Positions 16,985 to 25,347 are shown, counted from the first letter of the stretch. The stretch is 40,700 bases of DNA from Streptomyces sp. ISL-98 (GCF_018614055.1 NZ_JAGGPB010000055.1:21586-62285), one strand, 5' to 3'. The notes: generated from the sequence alone by a model not told the origin. Made by a program: numbers and translations.

Positions 16985-17396
16985 GGCCGGTCATGTCCCC
17001 TGTGGTGGTGTAGCCGATCAGTCCTCGAGCTGACCGGGGAGGGCCGGGGGTGTCGGTGGTGGGGTCGTGGCGGTAGAGGCCGTCCAAGCTGCCTTCGGGC
17101 AGGTAGCGTCGGGGGAAGGCGATCCTCTCGTCGTGCATCTCGACCAGCACGGCGGTGACCAGCCCAGGCCGGCGGGGTTGGGGAAGACCTGGACGACGTC
17201 GGTCAGGCGCTTGATCTCTCGGTTGAATCGCTCCACGGGGTTCGTGGACTGGATCTTCTTCCAATGCCGGGTGGGGAAGGCGGCGAAGGCGGTCAGGTCG
17301 TCCTTCGCCGCCCGCAGTAGCTGTTTGACCTTGGGGGACTGGCGGCCGAGCATCTCGGCGACTCGCTGCCGCTGCCCGGCAGGACGCCATCTGCCG
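16985..17396 (-). pseudogene. IS256-family transposase remnant, 3' part, frameshifted
   Basis: The minus strand carries the C-terminal third of a mutator-type (IS256) transposase: AFAAFPTRHWKKIQSTNPVE, RFNREIKRLTDVVQVFPNPA, and then, in another frame, LVTAVLVEMHDERIAFPRRY and LPEGSLDGLYRHDP. The frame change falls near 17165-17180, where family members read NPAALDRLVTAVL; a loss of about four bases there explains it. The catalytic N-terminal two thirds are gone. It directly joins the TrmO remnant on one side and the membrane-protein stop codon on the other. Confidence 0.85.
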
Positions 17397-18371
17397 TCAT
17401 CGGGCCCCCGGCATGAGTTCGACGCGCACGTCGTCGGTTTCTCGGATTACATAAGTCGAGTCAGTGTCATGCTGCCAGCCCACAGCGACGGCGTGATAGC
17501 GCCCGCCGCGCTCGATGATGAGCCTCAGCCCGGTGTACCGGTAGCGATAGTGCACCTGCTCTCCGAGATCTTTAACCTGCAGTCCGCGGCCGGTCATGCT
17601 CAGTCGTTCGGTGCTGAAGATTACGATCGCCGTCCTGCCGACCAGATGATCTGCGCTGCGCTCAGCGTCGCGCAGACCTGACTGATGCGCCGCCAGCGCG
17701 ACAGCCCAGAGCAGGCACAGGCATGCTGCCGTGATCGATGCGCCCCGTGCACGGATGCCGCTTGAGCAGCGGCCGTTGTTCGCAGCGGGCGACTGCCCCA
17801 AAAGGATGCCGGTGGCCAAGAGAACGGGCACCAGCCATTGGTACGGCTGAATTCGACCCCAGCTGAACAACATGATGACGGCCACGCACAGCACGAGCAG
17901 ATGGAATCGGGCCGCCCGCCGCACGACTCGTCGGCACTGGCCGATCACGGTGGGTGGCAGAAGAGGCAGGACTGACCGGCTGAACAATTGCGGGTCGCGC
18001 AGCACAACCACAGCCACCACAGCGGTCAACACCACGGGAGCAGTCACCAGCCGCAGGCTGCGCATGACGAACTCCGGGAAGCTCAGGCCCAGAGCCAGCA
18101 CGTCGATGTGGAAGTACTCGAAGAACGCCCGGTTATGCACCGCGCCGGCATAGAACAACAGCGCCGCAGCGAGCGACAGGAGCGTCGCCATATCGGCGGT
18201 GTAACCGGCATCCGGGTGCTGGGCATTGGGCGGCTCTGTGCCACGAGGGCCGGAATCACGCCGCAAGATCCGCCTGCGATGTTGTCGGGCACCGGCACGC
18301 CGCAGACGCCGTTCACGCTCCTGCGTGGACGCTCGGGCGCGGGGAGCGGAAAAGGAGCGAGCGTTGTTCAC
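17397..18371 (-). CDS. Membrane protein of unknown function
   Basis: A 324-residue protein I do not recognise. Residues 1-60 are Arg-rich and probably cytoplasmic. About five hydrophobic segments follow between 62 and 235 (e.g. MATLLSLAAALLFYAGAVHN, VVLTAVVAVVVL, FHLLVLCVAVIMLFSW, WLVPVLLATGILLG, AACLCLLWAVALAA). A soluble C-terminal beta-rich domain of about 85 residues comes last (RTAIVIFSTERLSMTGRGLQ, then YHAVAVGWQHD). Starting at ATG 18371 overlaps the previous stop by four bases (ATGA); an internal ATG at 18191 is the alternative. The coupled partner is the upstream lipoprotein. Both lie between IS scars, so they may be mobile cargo. Confidence 0.7.
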   Translation of the reverse strand: MNNARSFSAPRARASTQERERRLRRAGARQHRRRILRRDSGPRGTEPPNAQHPDAGYTADMATLLSLAAALLFYAGAVHNRAFFEYFHIDVLALGLSFPEFVMRSLRLVTAPVVLTAVVAVVVLRDPQLFSRSVLPLLPPTVIGQCRRVVRRAARFHLLVLCVAVIMLFSWGRIQPYQWLVPVLLATGILLGQSPAANNGRCSSGIRARGASITAACLCLLWAVALAAHQSGLRDAERSADHLVGRTAIVIFSTERLSMTGRGLQVKDLGEQVHYRYRYTGLRLIIERGGRYHAVAVGWQHDTDSTYVIRETDDVRVELMPGAR

Positions 18372-18946
18372 GATGTCGGCGTCGGCGTCGGCGTTGGCTC
18401 TGTCTCGGGTGACGCGGTGGATGTGGAGCTACACGGACGCGGGCGGCTGTTGGATGAAGGGCCCGGAGACGCGGATGCGCTGGAGGATGGACCGCCGGAA
18501 CAGTCATCGGTGGAACACGGCTCGGTCTGACAGTTGGATTCCGGGCCCGGCATCGACTCTGCTGGATCCGGGTCTGGTACCAGCACGGGGGAGGGTTCCG
18601 GGCTCGGAACCCGCGTCGGCTCCGGCACGGGGTCGACGGGGTCTCCGCCGAGAGGCGGTGGCGTGCTCGACTCACCTGTCGGCTTCGAAGGAGTCCCCGC
18701 CGGAGCGGCGCTGTTCAGGGGCGTGCTCGACGCGCTGTGCCTGCCGTGCCTGGCGCGTTCGCCCGGCGGGGCATTGGGACTCGTGGTGGGTGAGTCAGCC
18801 GGCGGTGCACCCAGAGGAGCAGGCCGTGCGTCCGGACCAGGTTCATGAGCGGACGTGGAAGAGCAGCCTGCACACGAGCCGACCGAGGCAGCCACCACAA
18901 ACACAAGACACTGCAGCCTCAGATGCCGAGCACGCATGCGCCCCAT
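18368..18946 (-). CDS. Probable lipoprotein, Pro/Ser/Thr-rich
   Basis: A 192-residue protein with an Arg-rich start, a hydrophobic core (LVFVVAASVGSC) and a lipobox-like VGS-C at Cys25 (CAGC at Cys28 is an alternative). The remaining 165 residues are low-complexity and rich in Pro, Ser, Thr, Glu and Asp, including PEPSPVLVPDPDP and a PTPTPTPTS tail, with several Cys (SNCQTEPCSTDDCSG). This fits a surface-exposed, possibly glycosylated stalk. It is coupled by ATGA to the membrane protein. The frame has proper codon bias at both ends, but the middle is weak evidence by itself. Confidence 0.6.
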   Translation of the reverse strand: MGRMRARHLRLQCLVFVVAASVGSCAGCSSTSAHEPGPDARPAPLGAPPADSPTTSPNAPPGERARHGRHSASSTPLNSAAPAGTPSKPTGESSTPPPLGGDPVDPVPEPTRVPSPEPSPVLVPDPDPAESMPGPESNCQTEPCSTDDCSGGPSSSASASPGPSSNSRPRPCSSTSTASPETEPTPTPTPTS

Positions 18947-19064
18947 CTACCGTTGCACCGGCCCTTTCAGACGCTACTTGTGGGAACACCACTACGGAAG
19001 GTGACCAATCCCAGTGCCCAGAAGTCTGCCGCAGACACGGCACCCGCAAAGACACAGATCGTTA

Positions 19065-19087
19065 CTGACTTCAGCTCGTTGGGGTGA
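19065..19087 (+). repeat. Left terminal inverted repeat of the IS630 element
   Basis: This 23-bp end starts CTGACTTCAGCTCG and ends GGGGTGA. It matches the reverse complement of 20209-20231 at 19 of 23 positions. Confidence 0.88.
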
Positions 19088-19138
19088 ACCGTTGCGAAGT
19101 CCCTGATGGGCGTGGGCGGGTGGCTGTATCCGTGGTGT

Positions 19139-20217
19139 GTGAGATATGCGGATGGGGGCGGACTGACTCCTACGGGACGCCGGCGCCGGGAGTCGGTACG
19201 GATGCAGGCGGCTGAACTGTTCGAGCAGGAGATCAAGCCGTCGGAGGCGGCACGGCGGCTGCGGGTGAGCGTGAAGTCGGCCTATCAGTGGCACCAGTTG
19301 TGGCGGGAGGGCGGTGTTCAAGCTCTGGCCTCCCGCAGTCCGAGCGGGTCACGGTGTCGCCTGTCCGCGCGGTCCCTGGAGAAGCTGGCCGCATACCTGG
19401 AGCAGGGTCCGGCTGCGCATGGCTGGGTGGAGGATCAGGTGTGGACCGCGTCGAGGGTGGCCACGCTGATCGGCCGGAAGTTTCACGTCTCTTACAGCGT
19501 TTCCGGGGCCACACGGTTGATGCACCGGCTCGGCTTCAGCCCGCAGGTCCCCGCCCGGCGGGTTGCCGAGCGCGACGAGCAGGCCGTGAGTGCGTGGCGG
19601 GAGGCGACCTGGGCGGAGGTAAAAGGGCCCGGGCGGCCTGCGGGGGCTACGTCTGTTTCGAGGACGAAGCCGGGTTCACCCGCAGGCCGCCCCGGGGACG
19701 GACCTGGGGCCGGCGCGGAGTGACTCCGGTGGTCACCATCAGCGGCCGGCGTTCGGGACGGCTGTCGGTGGCCGGGCTGATCGCGATGCGGCCGGGTTCC
19801 CGGACCCGGCTGTGTCACCGCCTGCGCACCCACCCCGCGGGCAAAGGCACACGTCGCAGTATGGGCGAGCGGGACTTCATCGCGTTGGTCGACGGAGTCC
19901 ACCAGCTCGTCAGGGCACCGATCGTGCTGGTCTGGGACCGCCTGAACACCCACGTCTCCCGCAGGATGCGGGAACTCGTGGCCGAGCGTGAGTGGCTGAC
20001 AGTGTTCCTGCTGCCCGCCTACTCACCCGACCTGAACCCCGTCGAAGGCGTATGGGCCCACGTCAAACGTAGCCTCACCAACCTCGCCGTCTCGGCACTC
20101 GACCAGCTCGAAGTCCTCGTCCGCAACCGGCTCAAACGCCTTCAATACCGGCCCCACACCCTCGACGGCTTCATAGCCGGCACCGGCCTGACCCTCGAGA
20201 CATCAGCCTCACCCTGA
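19139..20217 (+). CDS. IS630-family transposase, made by -1 frameshift
   Basis: Frame 1 (from GTG 19139, giving the family-typical VRYADGGGLT start; ATG 19106 is an alternative) holds the N-terminal helix-turn-helix region (EIKPSEAARRLRVSVKSAYQ) up to AWREATWAEVK. Frame 2 continues from RARAACGGYVCFEDEAGF to the end. The switch is -1 and falls at AAAAGGG (19621-19627), a plausible slippery site. The fused product has a complete DDE triad: Asp in FEDEAGF, Asp in VWDRLNTH, and Glu in SPDLNPVEGVW. Many IS630 elements use programmed frameshifting. The alternative is a single inactivating mutation, but intact ends and triad favour an active design. Confidence 0.85.
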
Positions 20218-20231
20218 CAAGCCGAAGTCAG
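20209..20231 (-). repeat. Right terminal inverted repeat of the IS630 element
   Basis: Read on the minus strand this end starts CTGACTTCGGCTTG and ends AGGGTGA. It contains the transposase TGA (20215-20217). Confidence 0.88.
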
Positions 20232-20734
20232 TAATGGCCATCCCTGGCGCTGACTGTTCCTCCGTGAGCGATCCAGGGCAAGTTCCTATACGCCTGGTTC
20301 TGTCCACCCAGCTTGCGGACCGGTTGCCAGTGGACCGGATCGCCCCCGCCCTGCTGCTGACGCTCGCTGGAGGAACCGCAAGTGCGGCAGGGCAGCAGAT
20401 CTGGGAGTCCCTGCTGAGCAAGACGGCCAGCCCGGGTCATGTCCCGTCGGGTGGTGCAGTCGCTGGCCGACCTGATTGGGTTCCCGCTGTGGAGGAAACT
20501 GGCGGTCGTCCCCGGTCGGTTCGGCGGTGAGGAGTTCGGTAATGGAGCCTTCCGAGAGGTAGCGGCGGCCGAAGACCTGCCATTCGTTGTGGAGTTCGGC
20601 CAGGACCGCGGCGGCGAGCCGGTCGAGCGCCGCAGGGTTGGGAAAGTACCCCTTATCGCTCCCCGTTGTCGGAACTCTGCACGGCTGAGAGCCAATACTT
20701 CCAGGAGCAGGCACCTCGGAGGCAGGATCGGGCC
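20232..20734. other. Non-coding stretch right of the IS630 element
   Basis: About 500 bases with no intact gene. The right TA target copy is at 20232. An IS256-family remnant occupies about 20500-20660 on the minus strand. Between 20240 and 20480 I see open frames on both strands but none with recognisable protein similarity. GGAGG at 20718-20722 is the ribosome site of the epimerase gene. Confidence 0.6.
20500..20660 (-). pseudogene. IS256-family transposase C-terminal remnant
   Basis: The minus frame reads GYFPNPAALDRLAAAVLAEL, then HNEWQVFGRRYLSEGSITEL, the C-terminal end of a mutator-type transposase. It differs in detail from the other remnant at 16985-17396, so it comes from a different element copy. 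Nothing upstream of this motif remains. Confidence 0.75.
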
Positions 20735-21754
20735 ATGAGACTTCTGGTCATGGGCGGTACGTGGTTCCTGGGCAAGTGCGTCGTGGAGGGGGCCTTGCGG
20801 CGCGGCTGGCAGGTGACGACGTTCAATCGTGGGCGTTCCGGCCGCGACGTGCCCAGAGCCGAAACAGTCCGCGGAGACCGAACCGTCAGGGAGGACGTGC
20901 GGCGGCTGGCCGGTCACGGGCAGTGGGACGCGGTGATCGACACCTCCAGTTCAGAACTCCCGCCCCGTGATGTGCTGTTGACAGCAAGGGAGTTGAGCGG
21001 AAACGCCGCTCGCTGGGTGCACGTCTCCACAGTCTCCGTCTACGCGGGCTGGCCGCACCACGCGCTGACCGAGAAGTCCGAAGTCCTGGAATGCCCACCG
21101 GACGCGGACGAGACGTACGGGTACACCGGCCCGGACGGCTCCCCGACGGCGTACGGATTTCAGAAGGCGGGCGGGGAACGCGCCGTCATCGAGGCATTCG
21201 GCGATGAGGCTGTCCTGCTGCGTCCCGGCGTAATCGTCGGACCCGGTGAGTACGTGGGGCGCCTGCCGTGGTGGCTGCTACGGGCCGAACGAGGCGGGCG
21301 GATCCTCGCCCCAGACCCGCGTGGCCGGTTCATCCAGCCGGTCGACGTACGTGATGTGGCGGCCTTCGCCCTCGATCAAGCTGCCGCCGAGGACGGTGGT
21401 GGTGCGTACAACGTGACCCACCCGCAGGGCCTGGCGATGGAAGAGTTCGTACGGTCCTGCGTCGCCGTCGCCGGGAGTGACGGCAGCCCTGTATGGGTCC
21501 CCCCGGAGCTGCTTGTTCAGCACGGCGTGACGCAATGGACCGAGCTGCCCCTGTGGCGTACACACGAAGGCGTGTGGATCGTCGACCCACGGCGCGCGGT
21601 GGCGGCGGGCCTGCGATGCCGCCCTCTGTACGAGACGATCGCGGACACCTGGACGTGGCTTCAGGACGGCGGGCGCCCCGTGAGCCACCCACGATGGGCG
21701 GAACACGGGATTTCGCCCGACAAGGAGGACCGGATTCTCGCCTCCCTGGGCTGA
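20735..21754 (+). CDS. NAD-dependent epimerase/dehydratase-like SDR protein
   Basis: A 339-residue extended-SDR protein. The Rossmann dinucleotide motif is at the N terminus: MRLLVMGGTWFLGKCVVEGA (GGTxFLG replaces the usual GxxGxxG). After RGD and D-TSS come HVSTVSVYAGW and a YGFQKAGGE stretch, where the usual YxxxK appears as YGFQK. LRPGVIVGPGEY and RFIQPVDVRDVAAF are typical of isoflavone-reductase/epimerase-like members. ATG 20735 was chosen for GGAGG at 20718 and because the Rossmann strand begins there. The substrate is unknown. It ends two bases from the convergent regulator gene. Confidence 0.87.
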   Translation: MRLLVMGGTWFLGKCVVEGALRRGWQVTTFNRGRSGRDVPRAETVRGDRTVREDVRRLAGHGQWDAVIDTSSSELPPRDVLLTARELSGNAARWVHVSTVSVYAGWPHHALTEKSEVLECPPDADETYGYTGPDGSPTAYGFQKAGGERAVIEAFGDEAVLLRPGVIVGPGEYVGRLPWWLLRAERGGRILAPDPRGRFIQPVDVRDVAAFALDQAAAEDGGGAYNVTHPQGLAMEEFVRSCVAVAGSDGSPVWVPPELLVQHGVTQWTELPLWRTHEGVWIVDPRRAVAAGLRCRPLYETIADTWTWLQDGGRPVSHPRWAEHGISPDKEDRILASLG

Positions 21755-21756
21755 GC

Positions 21757-23079
21757 TCAGCCCTCCAGAGCCGGTGAGCCCGATCCCGTACAGAGCTGCC
21801 GCTGCGCGGAGAGCCGGACGAAGTCCTCCACACGTTCGCCGAGTTCGTCGGCGAGCGCGGCGCCACGGTAGGGGACTTGCGTCAACGCGCTTCGCACGCG
21901 TGACGTACGGGCAAGAAGCCCCGTGACGCGCTGGTCCTGAGGGACTGTCCACACGCGGTCCAGCGCAGCCGCAGCACCGTCGAGATCGCCGTAGATCAAG
22001 CGAGCCATGGCGAGGTCTGCGGAAGCGCCGCCTGCGACCGGGGCCGAGCGAAGAGCGGTCGGCCTGGCGGAAACCAGCTCCAGGGCCCGGTGAGCGAACG
22101 CCTCGGCCTGTTCCCCGTCTCCCAGCAGCAGACACGTCGAACTGCTGGACATGGCCAGGCGCTCCGGAGTGAACCCGAACTCCCCGCCCATTCCGTCGTG
22201 CAATTCGTCCAATACGCCGTGGCCTTTCTCTTGCGAGGTATGAATGGCCCGCTGCGCGGAGGCGACGTTTCCGAGGTGGCCGTGGGCGCGGGCCTCGATC
22301 GCGGCAAGCCGGTGGCGGGCGACGTCGCCGAGCCCGCCGAATGACTGTGCCCGGTGAGCCAGCTGCACAGCCTCGGCAGGGCGCCCGGAGAAGTAGGCGA
22401 TGTACGCGAGGGACCCTCCGGCGAACGCCCGGAGCGGTTCGAAGCGGGCGGTCTCTCCGTACAGAGCGGCTGACCGGGCGAGACGGGTGGCGCCGTCGAG
22501 AGACCCCAGGTCGAAGGCGGCTGCGGACAGCAGGGCGCAGGCTTGGCCTGCGAGGATCAGCAATTGTTGTTGCTGTTGGGGGACTTGAGTACGGTCGCGC
22601 TGCTGCTCTGCCTCTTCGCGGAGACCGCGTGCGGTCCTGAAGGCGTCGAAAGCCGACAGGGTGTTGTAGTGGCGGGCCAGAGCGGCCACGTCGTCGCGCA
22701 GTTGGTCGAGCGTGGTCTCCGAGATGGACTCGGCGGCTGCCGAGCCGGCCTCGCTCTGGGCGTCACGTGCTGTCATTTCGATCTCGTCTTCCAGGTTGAA
22801 CGCGGGTACCTGCGAATCGGTCGAGGGAGGTGGCGCAAAGAGCGCAGAGGCCTCGACCCCGAACATGGCCTCCAGTACGCGGCAGGTGTCGGGGCTCGGC
22901 AGCGTTCGGAGCTTCCCTGCGGTCCAGCGTCGGAATTGTGACTCGCACACCGTGGGATTCTGGGATCCCTTGGCGATGGAGCGTTCCGCTGTGGCCCGGA
23001 ATTTCCCCTCGAAGTCTGTGTAACGCCACCGATGCTGCCCTACGAGGACCTTGAGCAGAGTCTTCGGTGAATCAGTCAT
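21757..23079 (-). CDS. XRE-like regulator with TPR-like helical repeats
   Basis: A 440-residue protein. The N-terminal part (about 1-80: KTLLKVLVGQHRWRYTDFEG, SQFRRWTAGKLRTLPSPDTC, RVLEAMFG) has the pattern of an atypical XRE/Cro helix-turn-helix seen in streptomycete regulators. The remainder is helical with TPR-like pairs (CALLSAAAFDLGSLDGATRL, SLAYIAYFSGRPAEAVQLAH, ARLIYGDLDGAAAALDRVW) and a short poly-Gln run. ATG 23079 is chosen because the conserved frame begins at MTDSPKT. It is divergent from the HATPase signalling cluster, so control of that cluster is a reasonable guess. Ligand and targets are unknown. Confidence 0.82.
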   Translation of the reverse strand: MTDSPKTLLKVLVGQHRWRYTDFEGKFRATAERSIAKGSQNPTVCESQFRRWTAGKLRTLPSPDTCRVLEAMFGVEASALFAPPPSTDSQVPAFNLEDEIEMTARDAQSEAGSAAAESISETTLDQLRDDVAALARHYNTLSAFDAFRTARGLREEAEQQRDRTQVPQQQQQLLILAGQACALLSAAAFDLGSLDGATRLARSAALYGETARFEPLRAFAGGSLAYIAYFSGRPAEAVQLAHRAQSFGGLGDVARHRLAAIEARAHGHLGNVASAQRAIHTSQEKGHGVLDELHDGMGGEFGFTPERLAMSSSSTCLLLGDGEQAEAFAHRALELVSARPTALRSAPVAGGASADLAMARLIYGDLDGAAAALDRVWTVPQDQRVTGLLARTSRVRSALTQVPYRGAALADELGERVEDFVRLSAQRQLCTGSGSPALEG

Positions 23080-23352
23080 GATCGACCCCCTGATATCGGA
23101 GCGTCGGATGAATTGGCGCTCATTTGCGTTGCTCACACGAAGGGAAGCCCGAAGGCGGCGTCCCATTCAACTCCCTTAGGGAACACGCCATTTCAACGCT
23201 ACGCCTGAGCCACTTGTGCCACCCGGAAGAGCGTCCGATGCCATCCGCGACAGCATGGTGGGCGCACCCTCGGCGAGTGCAATCTGATCCGCATCGTCAA
23301 ACCGCGCCGATTCGAGTAGGGACGGCGCTCCGAGGCCCGGCCAGGGGGATTC

Positions 23353-23865
23353 GTGATCGAGGTTGAACGAGCAGCTGATGTGACAGAGGACCTCGCTGTT
23401 GCGAATGAGTCGCGCGTATGCCCTGTAGCCGAGACATTCACTCATCGGATGGCCATGAGGCTGGAGGGCGACGTCTCCGAGGTGCAGAGAGCGAGACGAG
23501 ATGTATCAAGGGTGCTGGCCGCATGGCGAATCCCGAGGGCGATCGACGACGCGCTTCTGGTTGCGAACGAGCTCGTCGCCAACGCGCTCGTGCACACCGG
23601 CGGCGACGGCATCGAGCTGGTCGCGACGTACGGCGATGGACTGCTCCTCGTCGAGGTGCGGGATGCCAGTGATGAGCCACCCAGTCCTGTCGCAGATGCG
23701 GGACTGGACGTATGCGGACGGGGGCTGGCGATGGTTCATGCGCTCAGCTCCGACTGGGGTTGGACGCGTCGCGCTGAGGGCGGCAAGAGCACCTGGGCGC
23801 TGCTGGCGGTGCGCCGTGCCGAGTCGCCGAAGCGCCGAGTGGAGCCAAGGGAAGGGTGTTCCTGA
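23353..23865 (+). CDS. ATP-binding regulator, anti-sigma-factor-like HATPase (RsbW/SpoIIAB type)
   Basis: A 170-residue protein with a single GHKL ATPase domain. The N-box ELVANALVHT is near residue 73, the G1-like VEVRDASDEPPSP near 97, and the G2 box GRGLAMVHALSSDWGW near 122. Such stand-alone HATPases bind or phosphorylate anti-anti-sigma partners, but many streptomycete copies have no known partner. GTG 23353 follows AGGGGGATTC. It overlaps the tiny zinc-ribbon gene by one base (TGATG), starting a three-gene unit with a kinase-like protein. Confidence 0.9.
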   Translation: MIEVERAADVTEDLAVANESRVCPVAETFTHRMAMRLEGDVSEVQRARRDVSRVLAAWRIPRAIDDALLVANELVANALVHTGGDGIELVATYGDGLLLVEVRDASDEPPSPVADAGLDVCGRGLAMVHALSSDWGWTRRAEGGKSTWALLAVRRAESPKRRVEPREGCS

Positions 23866-23954
23866 TGCAACACACGCTGAGTGAGTGCGACCACGAGTGG
23901 GTGCAGTGGAGCGGCCAGCAGCGTTGTCGTAAGTGCGGCGCGACTCAGGGGTAG
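23865..23954 (+). CDS. 29-residue zinc-ribbon mini-protein
   Basis: Too short for routine gene finding. The ATG at 23865 shares its A with the TGA of the HATPase gene and follows AAGGGAAGGGTG. The product begins MQHTLSECDHEWVQWSG and continues QQRCRKCGATQG. Cys8, His10, Cys21 and Cys24 form a C-x-H-x10-C-x2-C site suited to one zinc ion. The stop at 23952-23954 lies within the ribosome site region of the kinase-like gene that begins eight bases later. Tight coupling on both sides and a chemically sensible metal site make it likely to be translated. An adaptor or stabilising role for its neighbours is speculation. Confidence 0.7.
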   Translation: MQHTLSECDHEWVQWSGQQRCRKCGATQG

Positions 23955-23962
23955 GGGGACAT

Positions 23963-24751
23963 ATGGGACCGCGTTTCGAGTGGGAAGAACTTCCGGACGA
24001 CGTTCGGCGGGCCGTTGAGCTGCGGGCGGGCCGTGTGGTCGCGGCAGAGACCGTCGAGGAAGGGCTCAACTGCTCTACCGCGCTCGTGCTGGACACTGAA
24101 CGAGCGGGGGGCGTCTTCCTCAAGGGCGTACTTCTGACGGACAGTGCGGGGGTCGGCGCGCTGGAGGTCGAAGCCCGGGTCAACATCGCTGTCGCGGGTG
24201 TCGGCCCACGCCTTCTATGGGCGGGAATCCAGGCGGGTGGCTGGTACTGCCTCGTCTTCGACTACGTCGACGGCCGCCATGCGGACCTGAGCCCCGGATC
24301 GCCCGATCTGGAGTCCGTGGCGCTTCTGCTGCGCAGGATGCAGCTGCTCAGGGCTCCGGCGTTGCCCTTTCCGCAGCTCGCAGCCAGATTCCGGGCGTAC
24401 CTGTGTCCGGGGGAGGCTGGTCTATTGCGTGGGGACCATCTGCTTCATACGGATGCCAACCCGCACAACATCCTGATCAGCGACGACGGCTCGGCCTCCC
24501 TGGTGGACTGGGCCATGCCCGCTCTCGGGCCCGCCTGGGTGGATGCGGCGTACACCGCCGTACGACTCATGGAGAGCGGGATCGCTCCCGTGCGTGCCAG
24601 GGCCTGGCTGTGCGGCTTCGAAAGCTGGAAACAGGCGGATGCGAAGTCCGTACGGACATTCATCGGCGTGACGTGCAGGCACTGGGACGCCGTTGTCGGG
24701 CCGGACAAGGCGCGGCCGAGCAATCAGCGCTTTCGTCAACTCATCGAGTGA
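23963..24751 (+). CDS. APH-like phosphotransferase / kinase-fold protein
   Basis: A 262-residue protein of the aminoglycoside phosphotransferase fold. The catalytic loop LLHTDANPHNILI (near 170) supplies Asp and Asn, and VDWAMPALGPAW (near 188) corresponds to the Mg-binding DxD/DWE region, here Asp-Trp. The N-lobe is compact with LVLDTERAGGVFLKG, whose Lys may be the ATP-binding one. GRVVAAETVEEGLNCSTALV resembles the N-lobe glycine-rich turn. ATG 23963 follows GTAGGGGGACAT. Its place behind the HATPase and mini zinc-ribbon suggests signalling rather than drug resistance; the substrate is unknown. Confidence 0.83.
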   Translation: MGPRFEWEELPDDVRRAVELRAGRVVAAETVEEGLNCSTALVLDTERAGGVFLKGVLLTDSAGVGALEVEARVNIAVAGVGPRLLWAGIQAGGWYCLVFDYVDGRHADLSPGSPDLESVALLLRRMQLLRAPALPFPQLAARFRAYLCPGEAGLLRGDHLLHTDANPHNILISDDGSASLVDWAMPALGPAWVDAAYTAVRLMESGIAPVRARAWLCGFESWKQADAKSVRTFIGVTCRHWDAVVGPDKARPSNQRFRQLIE

Positions 24752-24879
24752 GGGCCTGCCGCGGGCTGCGCGTTCGGTCGTCTGTTCTCAATTTGCCCTG
24801 CACGGAGGTCTCTTGATCTTGTATGTTGATCGCGCAAACCACTGACCATGGTTGTTTTGTCTTCAGGGGGAATTGAGTC

Positions 24880-25338
24880 ATGCGCAAATTCATCATTGCC
24901 GCCGCGGCATCGTCCGCACTCGTCCTTGCCTTCGGGGCGGCGGCTCCTGCCGGCGCTGCCGAGCAGGCGGCTCCGCCCGAGCCGGGGGTGTTCGTCACCA
25001 ATGGCGACCACGTTCACATCTCCAGCACGGCGCCCGCCACCGCGTCCGCCCACGGATGGTGGAAGAAGATCAGCGGGCCCGGCACCAAGGCGAAGGTGAC
25101 CATCGAACTGCAGGCGCTGGACTACCGGGACAACAAGTGGAAGACGGTCGCGACCGGCTCCAAGACCGTGAAGTCCGGCGGTGGCAGCGTCAACCGGGCC
25201 AATGCGCGCATGACGTGTACGAACCGGGTCATGCAGGTAAAGTGGCGCAGCCGTATCGACGTCGACCTCATTGGTGTCGCCGACTCGCCGGAGAAGGCCA
25301 TCACGGCGACCAAGACACTGTGGTGCGGGGCCTTCTAG
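24880..25338 (+). CDS. Small secreted protein of unknown function
   Basis: A 152-residue protein with a clear Sec signal: MRKFIIAAAASSALVLAFGA, with probable cleavage after PAGAA near residue 27. The mature domain of about 125 residues is beta-rich with repeated Thr/Lys/Val strands (KAKVTIELQALDYR, WKTVATGSKTVKSG) and has two cysteines (TCTNR and the near-terminal WCGAF) likely to form one disulfide. I recognise it only as an actinobacterial secreted hypothetical. A GGGGGAA element precedes ATG 24880. The next gene follows after nine bases and is probably cotranscribed. Confidence 0.82.
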   Translation: MRKFIIAAAASSALVLAFGAAAPAGAAEQAAPPEPGVFVTNGDHVHISSTAPATASAHGWWKKISGPGTKAKVTIELQALDYRDNKWKTVATGSKTVKSGGGSVNRANARMTCTNRVMQVKWRSRIDVDLIGVADSPEKAITATKTLWCGAF

Positions 25339-25347
25339 GAGACTGCA

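Larger units (their letters stand above)
19065..20231 (+). mobile_element. IS630-family insertion sequence, complete
   Basis: A 1167-bp element with 23-bp terminal inverted repeats (19 of 23 identical, both beginning CTGACTTC from the outside), flanked on each side by TA (19063-19064 and 20232-20233), the target duplication expected for IS630/Tc1-mariner. It encodes one transposase in two overlapping frames. The transposase stop codon lies within the right repeat. Flanking sequence on both sides is non-coding, so no gene was clearly broken. Confidence 0.9.

Noticed and set aside
20234..20480. Short open frames on both strands right of the IS630 element
   Set aside because: No frame shows recognisable similarity, a ribosome site or consistent codon bias; I treat the stretch as non-coding.
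23963..24751. APH-like protein as an aminoglycoside resistance gene
   Set aside because: Only the kinase-fold loop motifs are shared; there is no antibiotic-binding signature, and its operon partners are signalling proteins.
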